25,103 nucleotides of DNA. Source: Sulfurovum sp. GTDB taxonomy: Bacteria > Campylobacterota > Campylobacteria > Campylobacterales > Sulfurovaceae. The stretch lies in the NCBI GenBank assembly GCA_020726085.1, contig DYTG01000008.1:1-25103 (forward strand), written 5' to 3'. Position 1 is the first letter of the stretch. The number at the start of each line of letters is the position of its first letter. Under the pieces are notes generated by a model. The model ran no database searches and was not told the origin of the DNA. It saw only the letters and a program-made list of their open reading frames with translations. The translations under genes and the position numbers were made by a program. Shown here piece after piece: positions 8,108-16,132 of the stretch.

Positions 8108-9002
8108 GCGGGATTTGATACTCCTAAGCAACTCTGCAACAACCCTGCGTTTTGAGGGCGAGAGCGTTGATATTATGCTCTCCCCCTCGCTCTATACGCT
8201 CAAACGAGAGGCTCTTGAGATTGGCTACCACTACCAAGCCAAAAAGTTAGCCCCTTCGGTGCTTGATGAGTTGCTAGAGGCTGGAGAGTATCAATATATT
8301 GTTTTCAAAGATGAGCAAGGATGGGTCTTTGTCGCCTATCAAACACACAAGATTGTAGAGGCTTTGCACAAATGCGGGATTGACCCTATGCGTGTCGAAA
8401 ATCTCTATGTAGCTCAACAAAGTGCAACGATGTTTGCCAATCCTATTGAACTTAACAATGCAGTCGCATTGGGGTTGATTGATGATGTTGTAACGGTCAT
8501 GCCCAAAACACTCTTTGGAGAGCGACGCTTTTTGCGTTTTGATGAGAGCTTTCGTCCTTCTAGCGGTGGGGTATCGTTTGGGATTGATAGGGGCAGAGCG
8601 ATAGCCAAAAAAGATACTGTGCTTCTAGCCTCTTTGTTTGCACTATTGGGAACTATCTTTTGGATTGAGGGGTTTGGATACGCTTCAATTAAATCCAAAC
8701 AGGGTCAAAGCGTAGAGGCGTTATTAGAGGATTATCCCGCACTCCAAAGCAAATACTCCCGTGATAGCATTGCCAAAAAATACAGCTCACGAGATACCAT
8801 GGAGCGAAAAAAGCGAGAGTTTTTCAAGGAGATTGACTCTGTGGTGCGTTACGGTGGCGTTGTGGAGAGTATCGAAATAACGAACGTAACCATGAAAGCC
8901 AAACTCAAAGTACCCAATACAAGCAGTTACAATATGCTCAATAAATCGATTAAAATCACATCCATTGACGCTACAACCATTGAGTTGGAGGCAAAAATAT
9001 GA
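8067..9002 (+). CDS. GspL-like inner-membrane T2SS protein
   Basis: 311 residues from the ATG at 8067. A TTG at 8085 has the better ribosome site (GGAAAGG at 8069-8075, nine bases away) and may be the true start. An N-terminal cytoplasmic region of about 185 residues is followed by one membrane helix (about 184-206, VLLASLFALLGTIFWIEGFG) and a periplasmic region. This is the GspL plan, in which the cytoplasmic domain binds the GspE ATPase and the periplasmic domain binds GspM. It lies between GspK-like and GspM-like genes, the standard order, and its stop overlaps the next start as ATGA. The assignment rests on topology and gene order rather than on clear motifs. Confidence 0.65.
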   Translation: MERRSILNFIRNNKRDLILLSNSATTLRFEGESVDIMLSPSLYTLKREALEIGYHYQAKKLAPSVLDELLEAGEYQYIVFKDEQGWVFVAYQTHKIVEALHKCGIDPMRVENLYVAQQSATMFANPIELNNAVALGLIDDVVTVMPKTLFGERRFLRFDESFRPSSGGVSFGIDRGRAIAKKDTVLLASLFALLGTIFWIEGFGYASIKSKQGQSVEALLEDYPALQSKYSRDSIAKKYSSRDTMERKKREFFKEIDSVVRYGGVVESIEITNVTMKAKLKVPNTSSYNMLNKSIKITSIDATTIELEAKI

Positions 9003-9403
9003 ACATTAAACGGTACAAATTGGAGATTATTGTAGCCTCTTCGATGCTTTTTATGCTTCTGGGTTTTGGCTACAAGATGGTTTCATATAGCTCCTTAAAA
9101 GAGTCCAAAGTAGAACTTAGCCAAGCCCAAATCGAAGTGAGTCGTGTTATTGCTCTCCAAGAGCTTTGGGGAGATAAAGCACTAAGCAAAAAACTTAATG
9201 CTTTGGAGCGTACAGTAGCCAAAGAGAAGATAGAGAGCTTTGGAATCAAAAGCCAAAAACTAACAGCTACTTTCAAATCCCTTAGCATCGACGAACTCAA
9301 TCGTCTAAGCAACAAAATAGCAACACTAGCCGTTGTTATTGATAAGTTTTCGTTCACCAAAGAGGATAAAACCTATCGATTGGAGCTTGTATGCAAATGG
9401 TAA
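8999..9403 (+). CDS. GspM-like inner-membrane T2SS protein
   Basis: 134 residues with a short basic N-terminus, one membrane helix (about residues 9-28, IIVASSMLFMLLGFGYKMVS), a charged coiled-coil-like stretch (SLKESKVELSQAQIEVSRVI) and a small C-terminal domain. This is the bitopic plan of GspM, which partners GspL. It overlaps the previous gene by four bases (ATGA) and the next by 13, so coupled translation is likely. No diagnostic motif is visible; the call comes from size, topology and place between L-like and N-like genes. Confidence 0.6.
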   Translation: MNIKRYKLEIIVASSMLFMLLGFGYKMVSYSSLKESKVELSQAQIEVSRVIALQELWGDKALSKKLNALERTVAKEKIESFGIKSQKLTATFKSLSIDELNRLSNKIATLAVVIDKFSFTKEDKTYRLELVCKW

Positions 9404-9909
9404 AAAAGATACTGATTGCGTTTGTTGTGATTTGGTTTGGTATCGTTACTTTAGCTCCTAAAGAGCGTCTCTTTTTTCTTATAGAAGAGGAGTTGGCTTT
9501 GAGCGATACGGTTATCTCCCATGAAACACTTAACGCAAAGCTTTTTGGCATTGAGGCAAAGGGTGCGAGTCTATCGGTCAAAGGTGTTGAAGTGGCTACG
9601 ATTGGGGAGCTTGATATTTCAACGTTGTTGCTTTTTAGCTCTGTGGATGTTAGCCGTGTCGTGCTGGATGCTTCAAGTCGCTCAATTGTACCTTTGGATG
9701 AGTTTAACCTAAGCGTTACCCATTCGCTTTTTGCTCCCAAGGGGCTAGGAATCAAACTCTCTTATCAAGACAAAGTGCTTCACGCCAAACTCACCATGAC
9801 TCAAGAGGGTAGGGTGCGTATCAATATAGCCGACATCAATGGAAGCGAGTGGCTCAAACCCATGATGCAACAAGATGAGAATGGATGGTACTATGAAAAC
9901 GCTATTTAA
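9391..9909 (+). CDS. GspN-like T2SS protein
   Basis: 172 residues with one N-terminal membrane segment (about 5-22, KILIAFVVIWFGIVTLA) and a periplasmic beta-rich region (GASLSVKGVEVATIGELDIS, then VSRVVLDA). This resembles the GspN family, in which similar strands follow a signal anchor. GspN is an accessory of unclear role, absent from some T2SS. It overlaps the gene before it by 13 bases and the likely GspC-like start by 17. The identity is moderately sure from position and from the strand pattern. Confidence 0.55.
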   Translation: MQMVKKILIAFVVIWFGIVTLAPKERLFFLIEEELALSDTVISHETLNAKLFGIEAKGASLSVKGVEVATIGELDISTLLLFSSVDVSRVVLDASSRSIVPLDEFNLSVTHSLFAPKGLGIKLSYQDKVLHAKLTMTQEGRVRINIADINGSEWLKPMMQQDENGWYYENAI

Positions 9910-10720
9910 GAGTGAAAATATCCAATCTATTCTCTTTGTTTTGGCTTTGATGGTGGGAGTTAAGGCGGTATGGTTTGTCGTAACGCTTATCTTTTTGCCC
10001 TCTCAAACGCAAGAGCTTCAAAGCAAAAGTGATGTAAAACCCCTCTATTATCGCTTCAATCTTGCCAAACAAGAGAGAGAAAAGATTAACACCCAACCCG
10101 TTCCAATCACGCAACCCGCTACACCTATTAGTGCTTTGAGTCTCATAGGTATCTATGCCTCGCACGATATCGTGATAGTTACGGTGCAAAAAGGTCCCAA
10201 AACACATATACTCTCAAAGGGTCAAAATGTTGATGGATTTGTCTTGATAGATGCCTCGCGTGATGAGGCTTTTTTTGAAAAAGAGGGCAAACGCTATGCG
10301 TTGAAATTTACCTCCAAAAAACCCTCAACACACTCTAGCATTACAACCGCTTCGTTGCCCAAAGGGGAGAGCAAGCAGGCGGCCGATGTGGTAGATAGAG
10401 GCAGTGTCAGAATCGTCAAGCGTGATATGCTCGAGGGATACATGAAACAACCCAAAGATATATGGAAAGATATTGGCATTAGCGAAATCAAAAGTGGCAA
10501 AGAGATTGTAGGCTTTATGGTGCGATTTGTGCGTCGTGATAGCGGCTTTGAGAAGTTGGGGCTTGAACGAGGTGATATTATTTTGGCTATCAATGGAGAG
10601 CGACTTGATAGCTACCAAGATGCTTTTGATGCCTACAAAAACATTCAAACCATGCAGGGCTTAACTGTGACAATAGAACGAAAAAATCAGGAGATGGAGT
10701 TAGATTATGAGATTAAATAA
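9893..10720 (+). CDS. gspC: GspC-like inner-membrane protein with PDZ domain
   Basis: 275 residues from the ATG at 9893, chosen because GGATGG sits about six bases upstream; an in-frame ATG at 9875 is less well placed. Order of parts: short cytoplasmic tail, membrane helix (about residues 11-34), linker, an HR-type domain (about 75-145, ISALSLIGIYASHDIVIVTV followed by LSKGQNVDGFVLIDA), a Ser/Lys-rich linker, and a C-terminal PDZ domain (about 205-272, VRRDSGFEKLGLERGDIILA then INGERL). This is the classical GspC architecture linking the inner-membrane platform to the secretin. It ends inside the first codons of gspD (14-base overlap). Confidence 0.85.
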   Translation: MKTLFKSENIQSILFVLALMVGVKAVWFVVTLIFLPSQTQELQSKSDVKPLYYRFNLAKQEREKINTQPVPITQPATPISALSLIGIYASHDIVIVTVQKGPKTHILSKGQNVDGFVLIDASRDEAFFEKEGKRYALKFTSKKPSTHSSITTASLPKGESKQAADVVDRGSVRIVKRDMLEGYMKQPKDIWKDIGISEIKSGKEIVGFMVRFVRRDSGFEKLGLERGDIILAINGERLDSYQDAFDAYKNIQTMQGLTVTIERKNQEMELDYEIK

Positions 10721-12761
10721 AATGGCAATGGTATTGATGCTTATTGTATCATTGGTATGGGGGGAAAATAATGCTACCTCACAAGAAGAGACGATTAACG
10801 TCAATTTTCAAGATTTGGAACTTGCTGATTTCATTGAAAATATCAGCAAGATTACCCAAAAGAATATTCTAGTTGATGAGAAGCTTAACGGTAAAGTCAA
10901 TTTTATCACCCAAAAGCCTATCAAAAAGAGTTCACTCATTCAACTAGCCAACTCTATTTTGGCAACACACAATCTTGCTTTGGTTGATTTGGGAGATTTT
11001 TATAAAGTCGTTAAACACAACGAAGCTGCAGGTGAGGGACTAGCTGTAAGTGAATCGGTTATGGGAGATACGATGCGTACCGTTATCTTCCCTCTTAAAT
11101 ATACCAATGCAATGCTTATACGGGCTCAAATTCGTCCGCTTTTGCATAAAAACGCTCAAGTACTCTCTTTTAAAAACAACGCCCTCTCCATTACTGCTAA
11201 TCCCATCACGCTCCAAGCCATCAAAAAACTCATTGATGCCATTGAAGATAGCGGCACAAAAGGTTCTATTTTTGTCAAGCTTAAAAACGCTTCGGCAAAA
11301 ACGGTACAACTAAATGTCGATTTAATGGCCAAAAAGCTCTTTGACCAAACCATTGAGAGCGAAAAAGTCGATGTTATGGCGGATGAGGCTAGTAATACGA
11401 TTATTTTGGTAGGACAAAAAGATAATGTCAATCGTATGGTCAATTACGTCAAAAAGCTTGATATTGAGGGTGAGGGTACGGAGCAAAAGATGTACGTTGT
11501 ACCGCTCAAAAATTCCAACGTCGAAGAGATGGAGAAGATTCTCTCCAAGGTAATCGCCCAAATGAACGGTGTAGCCGTAGCCAACTCCGCCGTCAAGGGC
11601 AAAGGGGCTAACAACGCCGAAGCTCAAAAGGCGATGGTAGTAAGCGATGTCGAGCGAAACGCTTTGATACTTTTAGCTACTCCCGAACAAATCAAAAACA
11701 TTCGTGATACAATTGCCAAAATAGATGTCGAAAAACCTCAAGTCTTTGTCAAGGCCAAAATTGTTGAAATCAACAACAACATCGCACGAGAGCTAGGGAT
11801 TCGCTATGGATTTGAGGGGGGTAGAATTACCTCTAATGGTCTCTACTCACTCGCAGGTGGGATGTTAGGAGGATCTTCGATGATGGTATCGCAAAATCTT
11901 TTGAGCTTTCTTAATACCCAAACGACCAGCTACGATGCCAATGGAAATGCTATTACCAACACCAATACTCCCTTTAAGTTTTCAAGCGATATAGCCGAAC
12001 TCTTTGCATTGGGGGCGAAGATTGATTTATTGGCTCAAAACGGCGGAGCACAAATTTTGAATGAACCCTCTATTTTGTGTACCAACAACAAAGAGGCCTC
12101 TGTCTATGTAGGGCAAACCCAATCGATTTTGACCAGTACCGTTCAGGGTAACAACGCTCAAGATATGACACGAAACACCTACAGTCGTGAAGATATTGGT
12201 ATCACACTCAAAGTCAAACCCAGACTCTCAAGCAACAACAAAGTCAATCTAAGCGTTGAAACCGTGATTGAGGATATTTTGGGAACATCAGGTTCTACCG
12301 CCGATAGACCCACCACAACCAAACGAAAAGTGCTTACCAATGCCATTGTCGATAACGGCGAGACGATTATTATCGGGGGGCTTATCAAAAGCTCTACGGG
12401 TAAATCGGTTACCAAAGTGCCTATTTTGGGCGATATTCCCATCTTCGGAGAGCTTTTTAAATCGACTGCCAATTCCAAAAGTGAAGTCAATGTCGTCATC
12501 TACCTTACCCCCTATATTGTCAAGCGAAGCGGCGACCTTAAAAAACTTAAAACCTTGCTTGTAGAACTCGATGGATTGCAAGAGAAGTACAATCAGCTCA
12601 TCTTTGATGGGCTTGAAAAGAGACGTACAGGTGATACACGGATTAAAACAACCCATGTAACGACTACGACAACCCCCGAATCCTTTACAGCACACCCCGC
12701 TAGTAGCCGTATCCGACACGATGAGAGCGATAAGATTTTTATACCAGGAAAAGATAACTAA
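10707..12761 (+). CDS. gspD: T2SS outer-membrane secretin GspD
   Basis: 684 residues. A signal peptide (MRLNKMAMVLMLIVSLVWG) leads to the N0 domain (INVNFQDLELADFIENISKI, followed by TQKNILVDEKL). N1-N3 repeats follow (TVIFPLKYTNAMLIRAQIRP; SIFVKLKNASAKTVQLNVDL; MYVVPLKNSNVEEMEKILSK). The secretin beta-domain has VFVKAKIVEINNNIARELGI, LNEPSILCTNNKEASVYVGQ, and the family signature VTKVPILGDIPIFGELF near residue 570. A Thr-rich C-terminal tail may bind a pilotin; no pilotin gene is seen. It forms the outer-membrane channel. Its stop overlaps the gspE start (TAATG). Confidence 0.95.
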   Translation: MRLNKMAMVLMLIVSLVWGENNATSQEETINVNFQDLELADFIENISKITQKNILVDEKLNGKVNFITQKPIKKSSLIQLANSILATHNLALVDLGDFYKVVKHNEAAGEGLAVSESVMGDTMRTVIFPLKYTNAMLIRAQIRPLLHKNAQVLSFKNNALSITANPITLQAIKKLIDAIEDSGTKGSIFVKLKNASAKTVQLNVDLMAKKLFDQTIESEKVDVMADEASNTIILVGQKDNVNRMVNYVKKLDIEGEGTEQKMYVVPLKNSNVEEMEKILSKVIAQMNGVAVANSAVKGKGANNAEAQKAMVVSDVERNALILLATPEQIKNIRDTIAKIDVEKPQVFVKAKIVEINNNIARELGIRYGFEGGRITSNGLYSLAGGMLGGSSMMVSQNLLSFLNTQTTSYDANGNAITNTNTPFKFSSDIAELFALGAKIDLLAQNGGAQILNEPSILCTNNKEASVYVGQTQSILTSTVQGNNAQDMTRNTYSREDIGITLKVKPRLSSNNKVNLSVETVIEDILGTSGSTADRPTTTKRKVLTNAIVDNGETIIIGGLIKSSTGKSVTKVPILGDIPIFGELFKSTANSKSEVNVVIYLTPYIVKRSGDLKKLKTLLVELDGLQEKYNQLIFDGLEKRRTGDTRIKTTHVTTTTTPESFTAHPASSRIRHDESDKIFIPGKDN

Positions 12762-14275
12762 TGCAGATACCAAAGCTTGTCGATGTCAATTTGGAGCCGT
12801 TATGGGAAGAGGAGATTGATCACAAACTATCTACCAAACACGCGCTTTTGTTCTCGATTGTAGAAAATCAAAAGGTAGCCATTACCAAATCCTCTACACT
12901 CGCCTCTGCCCTCAATTATCTAGCCAAGCTCTCGATTGAATACCCACTCAATCTTGTCGATGATGAGAGCTATGAGCGACTTTTGAATAAATTTCAAGAG
13001 ATACAAACCAGCAGCGATTTTGATGATATTAGCTCCTCTACCTCCGATGAGTTGATAGAGATAGAGTCCGATTTGCTAGAGTTTATTCAAAACTCTCAAG
13101 ATTTGCTCTCAAGCGAGGGCTCGGCTCCTATCGTGAAGCTTGTTAATTCTCTCTTTTTTCAAGCTATCAAAAAAGGTGCGAGTGATATTCACATCGAAAA
13201 CAACGAAAAAAAGGGCGAAGTGCGTTTTCGTATAGATGGAGCGCTCAAAAAGCATATCGATTTGGACAAAAAAGTAATCGGGCTTGTCACCAACCGTATC
13301 AAAGTCATCTCCAATCTTGATATTTCCGAAAAACGAGTCCCTCAAGATGGGCGTACGCAAGTGACGATTTCAGGCAAAACACTCGATATTCGTGTCTCTA
13401 TTTTGCCAACCTATTACGGTGAGCGTATTGTTATGCGGATATTGATGCAAAGTGAGCATATTCCTACACTTGAAAATCTAGGCTTTACCCACGAAATGAC
13501 CCAGCGATTTTACTCGTTGCTTCGTCACTCTCATGGGATGATATTGGTTACGGGTCCTACGGGAAGCGGTAAATCAACTACACTGCACGCCTTTTTGCAA
13601 CACATCGCTACGCCTGACAAAAATATCATTACCGTAGAAGACCCCGTGGAGTACAACGCTCAAAACATCAACCAAATTCAAGTCAATGCCAAAGTGGGGC
13701 TTACCTTTGCTTCGGGGCTTCGCTCAATTTTGCGTCAAGACCCCGATGTCATTATGATAGGGGAGATACGAGACCATGAGACGGGTGAGATTGCACTCCA
13801 ATCGGCTCTTACGGGACACCTCTTGCTCTCAACGCTTCACACCAATGACTCTACCTCTTCTTTGACACGTCTTATGGATATGGGGATTGCCGGTTATCTT
13901 ATCTCTTCAACGCTTTTGGGGGTATTGGCTCAACGGTTGGTACGTAAGCTTTGCGAACACTGCAAAACCGATACGCAACTAAGCGATGTAGCCAAAAAGG
14001 ATATTAGCCTCTCTCCTTATGCTACAACCAAGCACGCCATGGGGTGCAAAATGTGCGACTTTACGGGCTACAAAGGGCGTGTAGCAGTGGGTGAGCTTTT
14101 TATGGTCGATGATAGCGTCAAAGAGATGATCAAACAAAATTTTACCGACCATCAAATCCGAACCCAAATGAAAAAAAAGGGGATGAAAACCATCGCCGAC
14201 CAGCTTAGAGAACTCGTAGAAGAGGGAGCGACAAGCTACGAAGAGGCTTTAAGAGTGGGAATTATGGATGGGTAG
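12761..14275 (+). CDS. gspE: T2SS assembly ATPase GspE
   Basis: 504 residues of the GspE/PilB family. The N-terminal domain (about 1-110) binds the GspL-like protein in this family. The ATPase core has ASDIHIE, Walker A GPTGSGKSTT (about 266-275), VEDPVEYN (Asp box), the Walker B region DPDVIMIGEIRDHETGEIAL, and the His box TGHLLLSTLHTNDS. A tetracysteine zinc module follows: CEHC near 399 and CKMC near 428. All catalytic landmarks are intact. It is cytoplasmic and powers pseudopilus growth. It is the last T2SS gene here: the usual partner gspF does not follow, and sequence of a different kind starts right after the stop. Confidence 0.95.
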   Translation: MQIPKLVDVNLEPLWEEEIDHKLSTKHALLFSIVENQKVAITKSSTLASALNYLAKLSIEYPLNLVDDESYERLLNKFQEIQTSSDFDDISSSTSDELIEIESDLLEFIQNSQDLLSSEGSAPIVKLVNSLFFQAIKKGASDIHIENNEKKGEVRFRIDGALKKHIDLDKKVIGLVTNRIKVISNLDISEKRVPQDGRTQVTISGKTLDIRVSILPTYYGERIVMRILMQSEHIPTLENLGFTHEMTQRFYSLLRHSHGMILVTGPTGSGKSTTLHAFLQHIATPDKNIITVEDPVEYNAQNINQIQVNAKVGLTFASGLRSILRQDPDVIMIGEIRDHETGEIALQSALTGHLLLSTLHTNDSTSSLTRLMDMGIAGYLISSTLLGVLAQRLVRKLCEHCKTDTQLSDVAKKDISLSPYATTKHAMGCKMCDFTGYKGRVAVGELFMVDDSVKEMIKQNFTDHQIRTQMKKKGMKTIADQLRELVEEGATSYEEALRVGIMDG

Positions 14276-14324
14276 ATTGTTGAAAAAGCAAGGTTGAACA
14301 TTAATTAATCAAAAAAGTGAGAAA

Positions 14325-14375
14325 AAATGCCAACAAAATGGAGAATTGCTCTTTTTAATTGATCCTTTAAGATAG
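14325..14375 (+). pseudogene. C-terminal remnant of a DUF4160-type gene
   Basis: The frame ending at 14373-14375 reads QQNGELLFLIDPLR then stop, which resembles the C-terminus of DUF4160 proteins (small proteins often encoded just before DUF2442). Only the last 15 or so codons look related; the frame is closed by a TGA at 14295. The body of the gene is missing between it and the gspE stop. DUF4160 and DUF2442 occurring as neighbours is established; that this fragment belongs to it is inferred from a short match. Confidence 0.45.
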
Positions 14376-14390
14376 CAAGAAGGTGAAACT

Positions 14391-14627
14391 ATGTATTTAG
14401 CCGTAAAAGATGTAAAACCAAAAGACGGGTACAAATTGATTTTAACATTTGAAAACGAAGAGATTAGGGAATTTGATGTTTCTGTTTATTTGGAAATAGG
14501 CAAATTTAAAGAACTTAAAGATAAAGTACTTTTTGATAGCGTAAAAGTGAGCTTCGACAGTATCCAATGGGCAAACAAGCTTGATTTGGATTCAGAACTT
14601 TTATACGCAAAATCCATAAAACAATAG
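14391..14627 (+). CDS. DUF2442 domain protein
   Basis: A 78-residue small protein: LAVKDVKPKDGYKLILTFEN, then EEIREFDVSVYLEIGKFKEL and VSFDSIQWANKLDLDSELLY. This matches the DUF2442 pattern: a beta-strand start, a DVS..L..G.F..L core, and a late W....DL..E.LY motif. AAGAAGGTG precedes the ATG at good distance. DUF2442 genes commonly pair with a DUF4160 gene in toxin-antitoxin-like or orphan modules. Here the partner survives only as a 3' scrap, so this copy may be an orphan. No molecular function is known to me. Confidence 0.8.
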   Translation: MYLAVKDVKPKDGYKLILTFENEEIREFDVSVYLEIGKFKELKDKVLFDSVKVSFDSIQWANKLDLDSELLYAKSIKQ

Positions 14628-14709
14628 TTAGTCGAACAATTAAACATTGTTGTATATCTCGTATCCATTCCTTAAACAATTTTTTATCTAAAGTTTAACT
14701 TAATCGTGT

Positions 14710-14715
14710 TATAAT
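14710..14715 (+). promoter_or_regulatory. Likely -10 box upstream of the outer-membrane protein gene
   Basis: A perfect TATAAT lies 50 bases before the ATG at 14765, within an AT-rich stretch with T-rich blocks upstream and no strong -35, the usual form in Campylobacterota. It probably drives the beta-barrel and exosortase genes. Confidence 0.55.
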
Positions 14716-14764
14716 TTCAATATTTTTTTGTTTAGAGTTAATAGTTTAAAATAAAGGTCAAATC

Positions 14765-15388
14765 ATGAAAAAAATAGCGGTTTTGATGGCTATGATAGTT
14801 GCTTTGGGCAGTAAGAGTTTTGGGGGAGCTGATTTTATCCCTCCTATTATTCCTGTACTTGATGAGAAAGTTGATGTATCAGGATTGTATGTGGGTGTTG
14901 GGGTTTCACGAGTCTTTTTTGATGGGACGTGTTTTTGTGGCGATGGTGTTTTTGAGGATTATACCTATGGGGCGTTGTTGCGCGTAGGGTATGATTTTAA
15001 TCAATATTTTGGTATAGAGTTGCGTGGGGCTACGACATGGATAGAGGATGAGGGGGCGAGACTCAAAGCCCATTATGGGATTTTTGCCAAACCTCAATAT
15101 CATATCACCAACGATATCAATGTTTATGTATTGGCAGGATATGCCTACACTGAGATTGGCGACAATCCAGTGGTAAGCTTTGATGATACAGGCTTTTCGT
15201 GGGGCGTGGGGTTGGAGTACGACCTCTCTAAGGATACTAAAAAAGAGGGAAGTTACGAGAGAGTCTTTGATGGTCTGGGTGACCAAGAGAAGGGTTGGGG
15301 ACTCTTTATGGATTATCAAAAACTCCTCGAAAAAGATGGGCGACCTGATATGGATATGATCTCGTTTGGTGTTACGTACGACTTTTAA
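14765..15388 (+). CDS. Small outer-membrane beta-barrel protein
   Basis: 207 residues. A signal peptide (MKKIAVLMAMIVALGSKSFG, cleaved near GGA) is followed by alternating strands typical of an eight-stranded OmpA/OmpX-like barrel: GLYVGVGVSRVFF, GALLRVGYDFNQYFGIELRG, INVYVLAGYAYTEIG, FSWGVGLEYDL, and the final MISFGVTYDF ending in Phe, the BAM recognition residue. A Cys pair (CFC) lies in the first loop. A 45-residue insertion rich in charged residues precedes the last strand. A ribosome site AAAGG precedes the ATG. It is 21 bases from the exosortase start, probably the same transcript. The role is unknown; it may be structural or help present the giant surface protein. Confidence 0.75.
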   Translation: MKKIAVLMAMIVALGSKSFGGADFIPPIIPVLDEKVDVSGLYVGVGVSRVFFDGTCFCGDGVFEDYTYGALLRVGYDFNQYFGIELRGATTWIEDEGARLKAHYGIFAKPQYHITNDINVYVLAGYAYTEIGDNPVVSFDDTGFSWGVGLEYDLSKDTKKEGSYERVFDGLGDQEKGWGLFMDYQKLLEKDGRPDMDMISFGVTYDF

Positions 15389-15409
15389 TTTTTGTGGAGC
15401 AATAAAATC

Positions 15410-15868
15410 ATGAAACGTTTTTTGCTCCTCTATCCTCTTTATGTTGCAGGACTGCTCTATTTTCTCTTTTTTGATAATAACGCCTTAGCGATACAACTCA
15501 ATCACTTTCATCAAAAACTTTTGATAGAGGCACTTGCTTTGCATTTTGAAGTAGATGCCTATCATATTGTAATTACTCCCTTTTATCACATTACGATTGA
15601 CAAATCATGCAATGGAGTAGTAGGTTTATGGGTATTTTTTGCTTCGATTGCAGCACACCAAGCCCAAGTGCGACAAAAACTTTTGTGGATAGCAATTGGT
15701 TACATTGTTATGATAGTAGCCAATTTTCTACGCATTGTGTTTGTCGTGTATGCCGTCAAATTAGACTCTGGTTACTTTGCCTTTGCACACGATACGATTG
15801 GTAACAGTTTTTTAATTGTTGTAGGATTGGTACTTTTTGCTTTGTTTTTAAAGTTTTCTAGGGTATAA
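15410..15868 (+). CDS. Exosortase/archaeosortase-family protein
   Basis: 152 residues from the ATG at 15410, chosen over an in-frame TTG at 15392 because GGAG (15396-15399) sits ten bases upstream. It is a multi-pass membrane protein with about four helices. The family's three active-site signatures are in order: Cys in KSCNGVVGLWVF (about residue 66), Arg in ANFLRIVFVVYA (about 110), and His in FAHDTIGNSFL (about 127). The family (exosortase, archaeosortase) is believed to be a transpeptidase that cleaves C-terminal PEP-CTERM-like tails and attaches the protein to a membrane or surface anchor. The protein is short compared with EpsH-type enzymes but similar in length to single-substrate members. 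The giant surface protein just downstream is the obvious candidate substrate. I cannot assign a subfamily. Confidence 0.82.
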   Translation: MKRFLLLYPLYVAGLLYFLFFDNNALAIQLNHFHQKLLIEALALHFEVDAYHIVITPFYHITIDKSCNGVVGLWVFFASIAAHQAQVRQKLLWIAIGYIVMIVANFLRIVFVVYAVKLDSGYFAFAHDTIGNSFLIVVGLVLFALFLKFSRV

Positions 15869-15893
15869 TAAAAAGTCAAATCTTTTATACCAT

Positions 15894-15922
15894 ATACTAA
15901 ATCTCTTTAGTATTGTTTTCTT
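15894..15922 (+). terminator. Possible intrinsic terminator after the exosortase gene
   Basis: A perfect eight-pair stem ATACTAAA/TTTAGTAT with loop TCTC (15894-15913) is followed by TGTTTTCTT. It is AT-rich, so stability is low. If real, it separates the exosortase transcript from the giant gene. Confidence 0.45.
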
Positions 15923-16032
15923 CACTACTTTTTGCTACAGTCTAACAACAAACTATCCAAAAGAATAAAAATTATCCTTTTTTTAATTTCAATTTATTTG
16001 CTAGATGTGTTGTATTTGTAACAATTCGACAA

Positions 16033-16104
16033 GTATAAGGCCAAATTATCTGCGAGGATAAGGCGGAAAGCTACAGATCTCTTTGAGATGGCTGAGTTGC
16101 ATAC
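16033..16104 (+). promoter_or_regulatory. Cyclic-di-GMP-I (GEMM-I) riboswitch aptamer
   Basis: The layout follows the GEMM-I consensus. An outer stem GTAT/ATAC (16033-16036 with 16101-16104) comes first. Then GGCCAAA (16039-16045). Then a six-pair stem TTATCT/GGATAA capped by the GNRA tetraloop GCGA (16052-16055), the tetraloop class used for docking. Then GGCGGAAAGCTACAGATCT, which aligns with the consensus GACGCAAAGC-ACGGG-CT. A short second hairpin (loop TTT, 16082-16084) follows, then GATGGCTGAGTTGC, matching the consensus GATAGCCGGGTTGC. The usual G before CAAA in the first segment and the usual C before AAAGC in the second are both switched (C and G), a compensating pair. The G and C that contact the ligand appear conserved, which favours c-di-GMP over cGAMP. 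It lies 34 bases before the giant gene's ATG. The receptor hairpin is shorter than usual. Confidence 0.8.
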
Positions 16105-16126
16105 AATCAATAAAAAACCCTTATAG

Positions 16127-16132
16127 AAAGGA
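16127..16132 (+). promoter_or_regulatory. Ribosome binding site of the giant gene, possibly masked
   Basis: AAAGGA lies six bases before the ATG at 16139. It can be caught in a small hairpin CCTT (16119-16122)/AAGG (16128-16131), or in an eleven-pair long-range helix with 15972-15982. Both are candidates for the output stage of the riboswitch. Confidence 0.5.

Noticed and set aside
12761..13100. MshEN-type c-di-GMP binding domain at the GspE N-terminus
   Set aside because: The region reads like the ordinary GspL-binding N-domain; I see no paired MshEN motif.
14635..14651. AACAAT/ATTGTT hairpin after the DUF2442 gene as a terminator
   Set aside because: A weak six-pair AT stem with no T-tract after it.
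15392..15409. TTG at 15392 as the exosortase start
   Set aside because: GGAG at 15396-15399 is well spaced for the ATG at 15410 and lies inside the longer version.
15864..15869. TATAAT overlapping the exosortase stop as the giant gene's promoter
   Set aside because: A stem-loop with a T-rich tail lies between it and the aptamer, so it is not kept as a firm call, though it remains possible.
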